In this document: positions 30,212 through 41,387 of the stretch, one piece after another
Numbering within the stretch: position 1 is the stretch's first letter
How the letters are laid out: every line of letters starts with the position of its first letter
NCBI GenBank assembly: GCA_964642855.1
Contig: CAZXSK010000023.1
Location: 1 to 51,649, forward strand
Length of the DNA stretch: 51,649 bases
Direction of reading: 5' to 3'
From: CAZXSK01 sp964642855
Lineage (GTDB): Bacteria > Planctomycetota > Phycisphaerae > SM23-33
Position numbers and translations under genes: made by a program
Notes under the pieces: model-generated
What the model saw: only the letters and a program-made list of their open reading frames with translations
Told to the model about the DNA's origin: nothing
Database searches by the model: none

Positions 30212-31618
30212 CTACTTGCCGACGCAGAACCGCTGGAAGATGCTCCCCAGCACGTCCTCGGTGACCACCTCTCCCGTGATCTGCCCCAGCCAGGCCAGAG
30301 CGTCGCGAAGGTCGACGGCTGCCAGTTCCGCCACGTCTGCGATCTCATCGGCCGTTGCGAGCAGTTCCGCTGCTCGCCTGCAAGCTTCCGCAGCGGCTTG
30401 CAGCGCGGTCCGCTGGCGCTGGTGCAGTCCCATCGCCTCGCCCGGCCGGTCTGTTTCTGCCCTCAGGAGCTCCGCAAGCCTCTCCCGCAGGTTATCCAGG
30501 CCGTCTCCTGTGACAGCGGATACGCCAAGGAGGCGTCCGACAGAGACGCCCAGTTCGCCCGCTGCTTGCGCAGCGGGTCCAGCCGGGGGAAGATCGATCT
30601 TGTTCCAGGCGATCAGGATCGGCGTACCGGCCAGTTCCTGGCGGATTTCCCGGAGAAGCTCCCGCGCTTCCCCCAAAGGCTGGGTCGCGTCAACCACCAC
30701 AACCACCGCATCTGCTCCGCCCAAAGCCCCCCGTGCCGACCGAGAGGCCTCCAGATCGGTCGCATCGTGGTCTCTGCCCAGTCCTGCCAGGTCGACAAGT
30801 ATGGCCGGCAGGCCTGGCGACAGGCTGACGGTCTGGCTGAGCACGTCGCGGGTGGTCCCCGCCAGGGGAGAGACGATCGCCCGGTCGATCCGGGACAGCG
30901 CATTGAGCAACGAGCTCTTCCCCGCATTCGGTCTGCCGCAGAGCACCACCCGGGGCAAGGCAGCTGAGTCCGGCATGTCGGCTGCTTCACGGGCGACGCG
31001 ATCAAGCAGGCGGGCGATCGCGTCGAGTTCGCCCGCCAAGGCGGAGGCATCCTGCAGTTCGATGCTCTCCTCGGCCAGGTCGATGGAGGCCTCGACGGTT
31101 GCCAGCGACCGAGTGACGCTTTCGGTTGATCGAGCGCAGAGAGAGTGCAGTCTCCCTCCGGCGGCTTCGACGGCCCGGCGGAGCTGAGCCCCGTTGGCCG
31201 CATTGATGATGTCAGCGACGGCCTCTGCCTGGGACAGATCGATCCGCCCGCTGAACAGCGCCCGGGCGGTGAATTCGCCTGGTCCCGCCTGCCGGGCACC
31301 CGCTTCAATCAGGGCGGCCATCAGCGAAGAAGCAATGGCAGGGCTGCCGGGCAGATGGAACTCGACCAGATCTTCCCGCGTGTAGCTGCGGGGTCTGCGG
31401 AAGACGTAGGCTCGGGTGGGAACCTCGATTCCCTCGTGGGGCAGCGTCAGGATGCCATCGACAAATCGAAAGCCAGGCAGTTTGCTCAGCGGCCCGCCGG
31501 TCGCCAGAAAGCGATCAGCGATCGACAGTGACCGGTCGCCGGAAAGCCTGACGATGGCTCGAGGGCCAAGTCCTGACGCCGACGAGACGGCGGCGATGGT
31601 GTCTTCGGCGGGAAGCAT
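30212..31618 (-). CDS. mnmE: tRNA uridine-5-carboxymethylaminomethyl modification GTPase
   Basis: MnmE (468 aa) works with MnmG to place the cmnm5 group on wobble U34. The N-terminal folate-binding domain includes SGLGPRAIVRLSG and YTREDLVEFHLPGSPAI. The inserted G domain begins with GRPNAGKSS (228-236), with TTRD as switch G2, and DLAG where DTAG is usual; NKID is G4. The protein ends in FCVGK, the expected C-terminal Cys motif (CIGK type). It starts 4 bp after the sugar transferase stop, so translation is probably coupled. Partner mnmG is not in the window, but mnmA is. Confidence 0.96.
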   Translation of the reverse strand: MLPAEDTIAAVSSASGLGPRAIVRLSGDRSLSIADRFLATGGPLSKLPGFRFVDGILTLPHEGIEVPTRAYVFRRPRSYTREDLVEFHLPGSPAIASSLMAALIEAGARQAGPGEFTARALFSGRIDLSQAEAVADIINAANGAQLRRAVEAAGGRLHSLCARSTESVTRSLATVEASIDLAEESIELQDASALAGELDAIARLLDRVAREAADMPDSAALPRVVLCGRPNAGKSSLLNALSRIDRAIVSPLAGTTRDVLSQTVSLSPGLPAILVDLAGLGRDHDATDLEASRSARGALGGADAVVVVVDATQPLGEARELLREIRQELAGTPILIAWNKIDLPPAGPAAQAAGELGVSVGRLLGVSAVTGDGLDNLRERLAELLRAETDRPGEAMGLHQRQRTALQAAAEACRRAAELLATADEIADVAELAAVDLRDALAWLGQITGEVVTEDVLGSIFQRFCVGK

Positions 31619-31622
31619 CGGA

Positions 31623-33020
31623 TCATTCCCTCGGGCTGATCACTCCGCCGAAGACGGTCAGCAGCATTACGTAGAGGTCGAACCCCACCGACCACCGGCT
31701 GATGTAATCGAGGTCGTACTGGATCCGTTTCCGCAGCGAGGTCCGGCCTCGGAATCCGTTGACCTGTGCCCAGCCGGTCAGGCCGGCCTTGACATGGTGA
31801 CGAAGCATGTATCGCGGGATCTGCTGGGAGAAGCGAGCGATGAATTCGGGCCTTTCGGGTCTGGGGCCTACCAGCGACATGTCGCCCTTGAGCACGTTGA
31901 TCAACTGGGGCAGTTCATCGAGGCTGAGCTTTCGTAGCGCTCTGCCGACCGGGGTAATCCTCGGGTCTCCCGCTTCCATGTGCCATTCCGCCCCGTTGCG
32001 GGCTTCGGCGTCCGAGACCATCGAGCGGAACTTGAGGATGGTGAATTCCTCGCCGCCCAGGCTCGCGCGCCGCTGGCGGTACATCACCGGTCCCGAACTC
32101 GTGAGCTTGACCACCATCGCGATCAGGAGCATCAGGGGTGAGAGCACGAGCAGGGCGATCAAGGAGAAGATGACGTCGATGGCCCGTTTCAGGGCGGCAT
32201 TCCATCCGCTGTGCGGGCTGTGGGTGAGATTCACCACCGACAGGTCATCGATCTGGCGGATGTCCTGGCGCAGGAAGTGGTAGTGCAGCAGGTCGGGCAC
32301 GACGTTGACGTCCACGACGTTGGTCTCGAGCTTTCCGACCAGTTCGCCCAGCCGGTGCTGGTCGTCGCGCCTCAGGGCGATGAAGACCGCATCGACCGGC
32401 CTGACGGCAAGGACCGCACCCACCTTGTCCAGAGGTCCGTGAACGCGCACGCCGAGGAAGTCTTCGCCAATGCGGCGGTCATCGACAAAGTACAGTACGC
32501 GGTATCCCGACCATCGCTGTCTGCAGATGGCGTGGTAGACCTTCTGGCCGAGACGCCCCGCGCCGACAATCGCGACGCTTCGGAGGTTCATACCTCGTCG
32601 TCGGATCGCTCGCAGGACCGATCGCAGCGACAACCGGTAGGTCAGTAGCGTGGTCAGCCAGATAGCCAGAAACAACCCCTGCATGAACAGCGAAATCCGT
32701 GGGTTGTACAGAAAGTGCCCCACGAACACGCTGGCCGCCCAGACGACCAGGGAGGCCTTGAAGATGTCCACGGACTCCCGCATCAACGTCAGCATACGTC
32801 GAGGCGTATAGAGGCCAGCCCTTGTGAAGACCAGGACGGTCAGCAGGGCCGTGATGACCATCAGGGCACAGAGATCGGTGACCGGTGGGGCGACACCTCG
32901 ATAGGCAAGCCAGCCGCTGTGGAAGCGGATCCAGTACGACAGGAGCCATGCTCCGACGGTCAGCATCAGGTCGATCAGACCCGTCAGGATGACCAGAACT
33001 TGGCTGTGCTCCTTGACCAT
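31623..33020 (-). CDS. polyprenyl-phosphate sugar-1-phosphate transferase (WcaJ/WbaP type)
   Basis: A 465-aa membrane protein that loads the first sugar phosphate onto undecaprenyl phosphate to begin exopolysaccharide or O-antigen synthesis. About four to five N-terminal helices (from residue 9 to about 135) precede a CoA-binding-like Rossmann region (SVAIVGAGRLGQKVY). The C-terminal catalytic domain begins at KRAIDVIFSLIALLVLSP, and contains YRQRRASLGGEEFTILKFRSM, and SLDELPQLINVLKGDMSLVG with PRPERPEF. The length matches full WcaJ-like proteins. GGAG precedes the ATG. It lies between the Gfo/Idh gene (10 bp) and mnmE (4 bp). Confidence 0.94.
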   Translation of the reverse strand: MVKEHSQVLVILTGLIDLMLTVGAWLLSYWIRFHSGWLAYRGVAPPVTDLCALMVITALLTVLVFTRAGLYTPRRMLTLMRESVDIFKASLVVWAASVFVGHFLYNPRISLFMQGLFLAIWLTTLLTYRLSLRSVLRAIRRRGMNLRSVAIVGAGRLGQKVYHAICRQRWSGYRVLYFVDDRRIGEDFLGVRVHGPLDKVGAVLAVRPVDAVFIALRRDDQHRLGELVGKLETNVVDVNVVPDLLHYHFLRQDIRQIDDLSVVNLTHSPHSGWNAALKRAIDVIFSLIALLVLSPLMLLIAMVVKLTSSGPVMYRQRRASLGGEEFTILKFRSMVSDAEARNGAEWHMEAGDPRITPVGRALRKLSLDELPQLINVLKGDMSLVGPRPERPEFIARFSQQIPRYMLRHHVKAGLTGWAQVNGFRGRTSLRKRIQYDLDYISRWSVGFDLYVMLLTVFGGVISPRE

Positions 33021-33030
33021 GTCGGCTCCG

Positions 33031-34263
33031 TCAGTCGGCGGAGAACTGCTGTGGGAACTCGCAATATCCAGTCACGTCGAACGATTCGCTTGCCTGGGCC
33101 CAGCCTGGAGCGTCGGGAAGCTCGCTGAGCAGCTTGCCCTCCTCTGCTGCTCGGCGGATCATGTCATCGAGCCCCGGGACAATGGTTCGGGCCTTGCCGG
33201 TTCCTTCGTCGATGCGCCGGGTCTGGTCGGAAGCTATCCGGTGGATCGTCCGGCTGCTTTCGTGTGTCCCGTCGAGCACGACGATCGTCTTCCTGGCTTC
33301 GGTCAGCGGGCAACGAAGCAGGGAGGGGTCATCGGCGCGGATCGCCTCGACAAAGTTGACGATCATCTCACCGTGGTGGGCGCGAGTCCACGGGCAGCGG
33401 TCCTCCGGACTGCCGTCGCGGTAGCGGATGACCGCCTCGCCCCGCATCTGCCACTCGACCGTGGCCTTGTCTGTCTCGATGATGATCCGGGGGTCCGACC
33501 ATTTCTCGGTACAGTGAGAGCACAGGAACCATCCCATGGCCCCGCCTGCGGTCTCGAATTCGATCGCTGCGGTGTCGTGCGAGTCGATCGGGCCGGCGGC
33601 ATAGAGCTCGCCACGCACTCGCTTGAGCTCGGCGCAGCCCAGCGGACGATCGCTGGCCAGGAACAGCATGTTGTTGATCTGGTGGTTCAGGGCATTCATC
33701 GCCGGGCCATCCATCACCCATCGCCCGCCGATCTGCAGCTTTCCCGCCCACTCGTTCCGGGCGTAGTAAGACGCCGTCCGCGGCCAGCCTGCATAACACC
33801 GGAGCGTCTTGACCGCACCCAGACGACCCTCGGCAAGGCGGTCCTTGACCATCAGGAGTTCCTGGCCATGGACGGCCTGGTAGCCCACCAGGCACATACG
33901 CTCGCGCTCCCGAAGCGCATCGAGCATGGCATCGATTTCCTGGACCGTGGCAGCGGCGGGTTTCTCCAGGTGCACGTGGAGACCGGCCTTGGCCGCTGCG
34001 ATCACCAACGGCGCGTGGGAAGAGATCCCCGTGGCGATGTACACTCCGTCGCACCGGTCCGCAATGCGATCGAACATCTCCATCGCATCGGCATAGAGTT
34101 CCACGCCGGCTTCCCTGAGCTCGGCGGTGCGGTCGGGGAAATCCTCCAGGCGCATGTCCGCAACGGCTACCAGTCTGCAACCAGCCTGTCTGCGTACCTT
34201 GCGTATCGCGTTGACCAGCGACCACCCGTAGCCGCCGATGCCTACCAATGCCAGGCGAATCAT
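33031..34263 (-). CDS. Gfo/Idh/MocA-family oxidoreductase
   Basis: A 410-aa NAD(P)-dependent sugar or inositol oxidoreductase. The Rossmann start is IRLALVGIGGYGWSLVNAI, followed by LVAVADMR and the family's DGVYIATGISSHAPLVIAAA. The EKP motif is LHVHLEKPAAATVQE, which carries the Lys conserved in this family. The C-terminal domain includes GRWVMDGPAMNALNHQINN with a candidate catalytic His. No signal peptide is visible, unlike many planctomycete members that carry a Tat signal. Its position 10 bp upstream of a sugar transferase suggests nucleotide-sugar or polysaccharide metabolism. The ATG at 34263 follows GGGAGA. Confidence 0.92.
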   Translation of the reverse strand: MIRLALVGIGGYGWSLVNAIRKVRRQAGCRLVAVADMRLEDFPDRTAELREAGVELYADAMEMFDRIADRCDGVYIATGISSHAPLVIAAAKAGLHVHLEKPAAATVQEIDAMLDALRERERMCLVGYQAVHGQELLMVKDRLAEGRLGAVKTLRCYAGWPRTASYYARNEWAGKLQIGGRWVMDGPAMNALNHQINNMLFLASDRPLGCAELKRVRGELYAAGPIDSHDTAAIEFETAGGAMGWFLCSHCTEKWSDPRIIIETDKATVEWQMRGEAVIRYRDGSPEDRCPWTRAHHGEMIVNFVEAIRADDPSLLRCPLTEARKTIVVLDGTHESSRTIHRIASDQTRRIDEGTGKARTIVPGLDDMIRRAAEEGKLLSELPDAPGWAQASESFDVTGYCEFPQQFSAD

Positions 34264-34430
34264 GACGTCTCCCGTTCTCCTGCTTTTCCCCGGCGGGGCT
34301 GTTCCTAAAGAGGGTCATCCTAGCGTGGGTTTCCCATCCCGGCAAGGTGCCCGGGATGAAACTCCTCTCCGGGAAGGATACGTTGGGTCTTGCCCTTGCC
34401 CGGTCGAGCGAAGCAGGATATCGTGAAGGC

Positions 34431-34961
34431 ATGAGAAACCGGGACGCCAAAGCCGGGCGAAGCGGCCTCGGGTGGAAGGCAGGAGCTTCGTGTGTTGCCC
34501 TCGCAGGCCTGGTCTCCGGGTGTTGCGTGGGCACGTCTCCCCCCGGGCCTGCGGAGTCCGAAGTGGTGACACTCGTTTCGCCCGAGCAAGCTGTGCGTCT
34601 GATCGAGAACACGCCGGATCTGTACATCCTGAGTGTATGCCACAAGTGGGAGTTCGACTACTACAGGATTCCGGGCAGTGTGCTGATTCCCCACTGGATG
34701 CTCCGCGAGAAAATCCTCGGTAACGATCTGTACCCGGAGATCAACCGTGGGCGGACACCCGCCAAAGACCAGCCTATCCTGGTTTACTGTTCCACGGGAG
34801 GGCGGACGCGGTCGGCTGCGAAGGTTCTTCGGGAGCTTGGATTCCAGGAGATTCACGTGCTGCAGGGAGGTATGCGGGAGTGGATGCGGGCAGGCGTGCC
34901 GGTGGAGAAGACGAGCCTGCAGGAGGAGGGGCAATCCAAAAAGGTCTCCGAGACGCCTTGA
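34431..34961 (+). CDS. rhodanese-domain lipoprotein
   Basis: A 176-aa predicted lipoprotein (signal helix about residues 15-29, lipobox VSG-Cys31) with one rhodanese domain. The active-site loop is C120-STGGRTR in ILVYCSTGGRTRSAAKVL, followed by GFQEIHVLQGGMREWMRAG. The start at 34431 places the signal peptide correctly; an ATG at 34347 would add 28 residues in front. Rhodaneses transfer sulfane sulfur from donors such as thiosulfate to acceptors; an envelope location suggests a periplasmic redox or sulfur role that is not known. It lies alone between divergent Gfo/Idh and the coiled-coil gene. Confidence 0.9.
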   Translation: MRNRDAKAGRSGLGWKAGASCVALAGLVSGCCVGTSPPGPAESEVVTLVSPEQAVRLIENTPDLYILSVCHKWEFDYYRIPGSVLIPHWMLREKILGNDLYPEINRGRTPAKDQPILVYCSTGGRTRSAAKVLRELGFQEIHVLQGGMREWMRAGVPVEKTSLQEEGQSKKVSETP

Positions 34962-35027
34962 ACTTCTCTCGGGGGGCGGGCATAATAGCCAGACTTAGTC
35001 GGTTCAAAAGTGAAAAGGGCCTGTTTG

Positions 35028-35771
35028 ATGGGAAGCTTGCTTTCGGCGCTGCTGAATCTCCAATCGATAGAACGCCAACTCGCTCAGGTGCGAACGCGAC
35101 TCCGTGCCCGGCTCAATGCGGTCAACGCACAGCAGAAGCGGATCGACACCCGCCAGGAAGAACTGGAGTCGCTCAACCAGCAGTTGCAGGACAGCCGCAA
35201 GGCCGCCGACGAGCATGAACTGACCCTGCGGAGCAAGCAGGAAGAAGTCACCAAGTACCGCACGGCCTTGAATGCTGCAAAATCCAACAAGGAATACGCA
35301 GCTCTCCTTACGCAGATCAACACGCTCAAGGCGGACAATGCCAAGCTTGAAGAGGAGATTCTCAAGCTGATGCAGCAGGTGGATGCGGCCAAGGAGCAGG
35401 CCGAAGCCGCCCAGCAGGGCATCAAGGAAGAGCAGGAGAAGCTCGAAGGCGTCCAGGCATCCAGCCAGGAAGAAATCGACAAGCTCAACGCCATGGTCGA
35501 GAATCTCGAGGCCAAGCGCAGAGAGGCAACCGAGGGCATCGACGCCAAAGCCCTGCAGTCCTTCGAGCGGATTGCGGATACCTACCAGGGCGAGGCGATG
35601 GCCCCGGTGGAGGCGCAGGGCAAGAAGCCGCCCTATACCTATGTATGCGGCGGCTGTTTCATGGCGCTGAATCCCGAGCATGCCAACGCGCTGCGGGTTC
35701 GCGACGAGATCCGCCATTGCGATAACTGTGGCCGGATCCTGTATCTCGAGGAACAGGGCCAGCAGGCGTAG
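35028..35771 (+). CDS. C4-type zinc-ribbon coiled-coil protein (DUF164/CdsZ type)
   Basis: A 247-aa protein. Residues about 5-185 are a long, heptad-like coiled coil rich in Glu, Lys, Gln and Ala. The C-terminal 45 residues form a zinc ribbon: YVCGGCFMALNP then HCDNCGRILYL, giving two C-x2-C pairs. This is the zf-RING_7/DUF164 architecture, often next to RNase H or Nif3-like genes as here. Chlamydial CdsZ belongs to the same family; its role in other bacteria is unclear. ATG 35028 follows AAAAGGG; a GTG at 35010 would extend it by six residues. It is followed 41 bp later by rnhA. Confidence 0.9.
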   Translation: MGSLLSALLNLQSIERQLAQVRTRLRARLNAVNAQQKRIDTRQEELESLNQQLQDSRKAADEHELTLRSKQEEVTKYRTALNAAKSNKEYAALLTQINTLKADNAKLEEEILKLMQQVDAAKEQAEAAQQGIKEEQEKLEGVQASSQEEIDKLNAMVENLEAKRREATEGIDAKALQSFERIADTYQGEAMAPVEAQGKKPPYTYVCGGCFMALNPEHANALRVRDEIRHCDNCGRILYLEEQGQQA

Positions 35772-35812
35772 GGCATCGCGGGTCGGTCAACGTTCGGGGC
35801 GAGGGCACTCAC

Positions 35813-36256
35813 ATGGGCGAGCAGGCGCTATCGGTCATCATCCACACCGACGGCGGGGCACGGGGCAACCCCGGACCCGCAGCGGCAGGCGTGGTCATCC
35901 GCGACGCATCCGACGGCGGAAGCCTCTTTGAGGGGGGCATCTTCCTTGGGCGGGCGACCAACAACGTGGCTGAGTATCGGGGAGTGATCACGGCTTTGAC
36001 GGTGGCAGAAAGTCTCGGCGCGAAGGATGTGACGCTCATGACGGATTCGGAGCTTCTGGTCCGCCAGATGAGCGGCCAGTATCGCGTTCGCAATGCCGGA
36101 CTGCGCCCGCTTTATGAAGAGGCCAAGCGTCTGGAGGCGTTGTTCGAATCCTGCCGGATCCAGCACGTTCGCAGAGAACAGAATGCCGAGGCCGATCGTC
36201 TGGTCAATCAGGCCATCGACGCCAAGCGAAACGTGGAGTCTGCCGCGGGAATGTAG
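35813..36256 (+). CDS. rnhA: ribonuclease H (HI-type fold)
   Basis: A 147-aa RNase H that cuts the RNA strand in RNA-DNA hybrids. The four catalytic acids are visible: Asp13 in HTDGGARGNPGP, Glu54 in NNVAEYRG, Asp78 in MTDSELLVRQM and Asp128 in NAEADRLVN. The glycine-rich GNPGPAAAGVVI and short length place it in the YpdQ/archaeal-like branch that lacks the basic protrusion. It lies between the zinc-ribbon gene and dnaG; RNase H beside primase fits RNA-primer metabolism, though a dnaG-proximal promoter separates the genes. Confidence 0.95.
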   Translation: MGEQALSVIIHTDGGARGNPGPAAAGVVIRDASDGGSLFEGGIFLGRATNNVAEYRGVITALTVAESLGAKDVTLMTDSELLVRQMSGQYRVRNAGLRPLYEEAKRLEALFESCRIQHVRREQNAEADRLVNQAIDAKRNVESAAGM

Positions 36257-36301
36257 ACGACCCCGCCGGAGGTCTCGCAAGCACGCAGTGCTCGCCCCCC
36301 C

Positions 36302-36331
36302 TTGGCTGGACACTTGGTCTGTGACTACAAT
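36302..36331 (+). promoter_or_regulatory. sigma70-type promoter for dnaG
   Basis: TTGGCT at 36302-36307, 18-bp spacer, TACAAT at 36326-36331. Predicted start near 36338, about 25 nt before the TTG start with a GGAGGA site. Confidence 0.5.
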
Positions 36332-36362
36332 CTCATTCCGGGTACGTCGTTCGGAGGAATCC

Positions 36363-38156
36363 TTGCCGCTGTTTTCCAGACAGTTCATCGACCAGGTTGC
36401 CCAGGCGACCGATCTAGTGGAGCTCGTGTCTCAGTACGTCACGCTCAAGAAGAAGGGGCGTGAGTTCGTTGGCCTCTGCCCGTTCCACGACGACAAGAAC
36501 CCCTCGATGAACGTTTCCGCCGCCAAGCAGATCTTCAAGTGCTTCGCCTGCGGCGCCGGCGGGGGGGTCTTCCAGTGGATGATGATGTACGAGAAGCTTT
36601 CCTTCCCCGAAGCCGTCCGAACCCTCGCCGACCGGTCCAACATCCCGCTGCCCGAAGAATCGGCCCGGCCTGCGGCGCGAGGCGAGCTGACCCGACGAGA
36701 CCTGTATCCGGTCATGAATTTCGCGGTCGATTTCTACCGTCGCCAGTTGCACATGCCGGCCGGCAGGAAGGCTCTGGAATACGCCCGAAGCCGCCAGCTC
36801 AGCGACGAGTCACTCGATCGTTTCGCCGTGGGATATGCTCCGGAGTCCTGGGACGCTTTGCTTACCGCAGCCGGGCGACAGGGCATCGGCCAGCGCGCGC
36901 TCCTTGCTGCCGGGCTGGTCACCGAGAGGAAATCCGGCGGCTGCTACGATCGGTTCCGCAACCGCCTGATCCTGCCGATCTACGACCGAATGAACCGGGC
37001 GATCGCGCTGGGAGGCCGGGCAATGAGCGACGAGCAGCAGGCGAAGTATCTCAACTCGCCGGATACGCCGTTGTTCGACAAGTCCGGCGAGTTGTACGCG
37101 CTGAACTGGGCGCGCGAGGCGATCGCCAAGTCGGACCAGGCTGTCGTTGTCGAGGGGTATTTCGACGCACTGATTCCCCTCCAGGCCGGTGTGGACAACG
37201 TTGTTGCGACGCTGGGGACGTCCCTGACCGACCGACACGTGCGGATGCTTTCGCATTACGCCCGGGAGGTGGTGCTGGTCTTCGACGCCGACGTCGCAGG
37301 CGCCGCCGCGGCCGAGCGGGCGCTGGAGATCTTCCTCCAGCAGCAGTTGCATGTCCGCGTGGCGACGATTCCCGCTGGCAAGGACCCGTGCGATTACTGC
37401 CTGGCCGAAGGCGCCGACGCCTTGCGGACCCTCCTCGCCGACGCCCCCGACGCGCTGGAGTACGTCTGGTCTCGCAGGCAGCAGGCGTTGCAGCAGGCAG
37501 GGGACAATCTGGCCGATCGCAGGCAGGTCGTGGAGGACTTCCTTCGGCTGATCGCCTCGTCGAGTGCGTACGGTGCGATCGACGAGGTCCGCAGAGGCCA
37601 GCTTGCCCAGCACATCGGACAGTTGCTCAACATCGGTCCGGCTGACCTTCAGCGGGAGATGAAGCGCCTGGTCCGGAAAGTGCCCACGCGCTCTGCTCGG
37701 GTTGGCTCGCAAGTCCCGGGCGGCGGGCAGTACGCCTCCGACCTGTCGGCGATGGCCGAACGACAGGTGCTGGAGGTGCTTCTGGCCGAGTCGGAGCTCT
37801 TCGATCACGCCGCCGAGCGGATTGGCCCGGAGGACTTCCAGCACCCCGAATACCGCATGCTAGCCGGGCCGGTCTGGGCCCGGGGCATGGAAGGAACCCT
37901 TTCGGTGGAGGAGATGCTGGCTGACGAAGGTCTGGCCGAGGCGGGGGCGATGCTCACCGAACTGGCCATTTCAGGACAGCGCCGCGGGAACTACCAAGCC
38001 ACGCTCGACGGAGCGGTGGAGTGCATTCTCTTCAGGAGACACCGCCAGGAAACCGAGAAGCTCAAGGAAGGCGGCTTGGACGACGAATTGACGCTCCGGC
38101 GAATCCACCAGAATGCCAAGGGGCCCAGCCCACGGCGATTTCCAAGATTTTCCTGA
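36363..38156 (+). CDS. dnaG: DNA primase
   Basis: DnaG (597 aa) makes RNA primers at the replication fork. The N-terminal zinc-binding domain has Cys39, His42, Cys60 and Cys63 (CPFHDDKNPSM and KCFACGAGGG). The TOPRIM catalytic part includes VVVEGYFDAL and VLVFDADVAGAAAAERALE. The start is taken as TTG at 36363, 4 nt after GGAGGAA-type pairing, because the conserved N-terminus (FSRQFIDQVAQATDLVELV) begins there and longer frames run through rnhA. The C-terminal helicase-binding part from about residue 430 is poorly conserved, as usual. Followed by rpoD, in the classical dnaG-rpoD order of the macromolecular synthesis operon, with its own promoter between. Confidence 0.96.
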   Translation: MPLFSRQFIDQVAQATDLVELVSQYVTLKKKGREFVGLCPFHDDKNPSMNVSAAKQIFKCFACGAGGGVFQWMMMYEKLSFPEAVRTLADRSNIPLPEESARPAARGELTRRDLYPVMNFAVDFYRRQLHMPAGRKALEYARSRQLSDESLDRFAVGYAPESWDALLTAAGRQGIGQRALLAAGLVTERKSGGCYDRFRNRLILPIYDRMNRAIALGGRAMSDEQQAKYLNSPDTPLFDKSGELYALNWAREAIAKSDQAVVVEGYFDALIPLQAGVDNVVATLGTSLTDRHVRMLSHYAREVVLVFDADVAGAAAAERALEIFLQQQLHVRVATIPAGKDPCDYCLAEGADALRTLLADAPDALEYVWSRRQQALQQAGDNLADRRQVVEDFLRLIASSSAYGAIDEVRRGQLAQHIGQLLNIGPADLQREMKRLVRKVPTRSARVGSQVPGGGQYASDLSAMAERQVLEVLLAESELFDHAAERIGPEDFQHPEYRMLAGPVWARGMEGTLSVEEMLADEGLAEAGAMLTELAISGQRRGNYQATLDGAVECILFRRHRQETEKLKEGGLDDELTLRRIHQNAKGPSPRRFPRFS

Positions 38157-38200
38157 GCCAGCCGGGCGTTTCTCCCCGGCCGGGGCGTGAGGCGATACCA

Positions 38201-38230
38201 TTGATTTCGAATCGCGGGTCAGACTAAAAT
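38201..38230 (+). promoter_or_regulatory. sigma70-type promoter for rpoD
   Basis: TTGATT at 38201-38206, 18-bp spacer, TAAAAT at 38225-38230, leaving a leader of about 43 nt with a GGGAG site before rpoD. Confidence 0.55.
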
Positions 38231-38279
38231 ACAGGGTTCGTACACAGGAAGCAGACGTACTACGACGGGAGTAACTTGA

Positions 38280-40081
<1,802 letters not shown>

Positions 40082-40136
40082 GCCGCGCCGGCTGCGGAGA
40101 AAGCCCTCCGTGCAGATACGATAGACTCGGAGAGAA

Positions 40137-40171
40137 GGGTCTGGCCGTCACGGCCGGGCCCTTGTGCGTTT
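40137..40171 (+). terminator. hairpin terminator after rpoD
   Basis: GGGTCTGGCCG (40137-40147) pairs with CGGCCGGGCCC (40151-40161) around a 3-nt loop, with G-T pairs, followed by TTGTGCGTTTTG. The T-tract is interrupted but the stem is strong. The rest of the 286-base gap to the next gene is relatively AT-rich and probably holds its promoter. Confidence 0.7.
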
Positions 40172-40367
40172 TGCTGGGCAGGGAACAACCGCATCGTGCT
40201 CTGTAAGTGGCTGTTATTGCTTGTTTTCTGGTTGTTCCAATTTCTGCCCATTCCTTGCGGTTGGGGTGTATCGGACCTAAAGCGAAGGCTGTTTTGCGTC
40301 GATACGTTATGGCACGGGCATCAGATGGGGCCTGGAGGGCTGTCTTTCGTACAACGGAGGAAGGTGG

Positions 40368-41387
40368 ATGGGGTACGTCCCTGGAAAGGTGCTGGTTGCG
40401 GACGATAATGTTCGCACCTGTGAACTCGTCAGCAATGCCCTTTCTGCCGAAGGCATCATCTGCGTGACCACCTCCGTATGGACCGAAGCCTGCACGCTGC
40501 TGGAACGGGACACGTTCTCGGCGATCCTGACCGACGACAGGTTTGCACGTCGAGGCCGACCTGACCTCGTCACGCACGCCCGCATCTGGAACCCGAGTTG
40601 CCGAATCCTGATCTGCTCACGCAGCCCAGACGGATCCATCGAAGCCCTCGCCAAGGGCGCTCACGCCTGGCTGGCCAAGCCCCTGGATGTAGGCGAAGCT
40701 TGCAGCCGAATCCGCAATGCCCTTACCACGGGCCTGCAGCGGGAATCGCGCATCGGTCCCAAACGCGCCGAACAGGTCGTAACCCGCCATGGCCAGTCTG
40801 CGATCGACGGCATCCGGGCCCTGGTCGATGCCATCGCAGCCAAGGACCCTGACACGCGGCGTCATTGCGAGCAGGTGACGTTCTACGTAACGGGCATGTG
40901 TGGATTTCTGGGGCTGTCGGAGGAACATCGCGAGTCCATCTGGATCGCCTCGCTTCTGCACGATATTGGCAAGATCGGCGTTCCCGACGCGATCCTGACC
41001 AAGACAGGCCGACTTTCGCCGAGTGAATTTGCTCGCATCCAGCGGCACCCCCAGATCGGGGCGGACATCCTGTCGAACATCTCCATGTTCGCCGAGGAGT
41101 CGCGGCTGGTTCGGTACCACCACGAGCGATGGGACGGCCTGGGGTACCCGCATGGCCTGGCGGCGGGGGACATCCCCTTCGGCTCACGGCTTCTGGGGGT
41201 TGCCGATGCCGTGGACGCCATGCTCAGCCGGCGGTCCTACAAGGATGCCTACAGCGTCGAGGCGACGCTGGAGGAACTGGATCGCTGTGCGGGGTCCCAG
41301 TTCGATCCGGAAATCGCACGGGCAGCGAGCGAGTGGATATCGCGGAGCCCGGAGAACGTGATCCGTCCGATGGACCAGGCTGCCTGA
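40368..41387 (+). CDS. response regulator with HD-GYP domain
   Basis: A 339-aa two-domain regulator. The REC domain (about 1-120) has acidic pair Asp12-Asp13, phosphoacceptor candidate Asp56 in ILTDDRF and Lys104 in LAKPLD. The HD-GYP domain (about 140-330) has LLHDIGKIGVPD with His198 and Asp199, and HHERWDGLGYPHGL with the GYP triplet at 259-261, so it is predicted to degrade cyclic di-GMP. A strong GGAGGAAGG ribosome site precedes the ATG. No cognate histidine kinase lies nearby, so it is an orphan regulator here. The REC domain is somewhat degenerate around the switch residues, so phosphorylation control is less certain. Confidence 0.93.
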   Translation: MGYVPGKVLVADDNVRTCELVSNALSAEGIICVTTSVWTEACTLLERDTFSAILTDDRFARRGRPDLVTHARIWNPSCRILICSRSPDGSIEALAKGAHAWLAKPLDVGEACSRIRNALTTGLQRESRIGPKRAEQVVTRHGQSAIDGIRALVDAIAAKDPDTRRHCEQVTFYVTGMCGFLGLSEEHRESIWIASLLHDIGKIGVPDAILTKTGRLSPSEFARIQRHPQIGADILSNISMFAEESRLVRYHHERWDGLGYPHGLAAGDIPFGSRLLGVADAVDAMLSRRSYKDAYSVEATLEELDRCAGSQFDPEIARAASEWISRSPENVIRPMDQAA

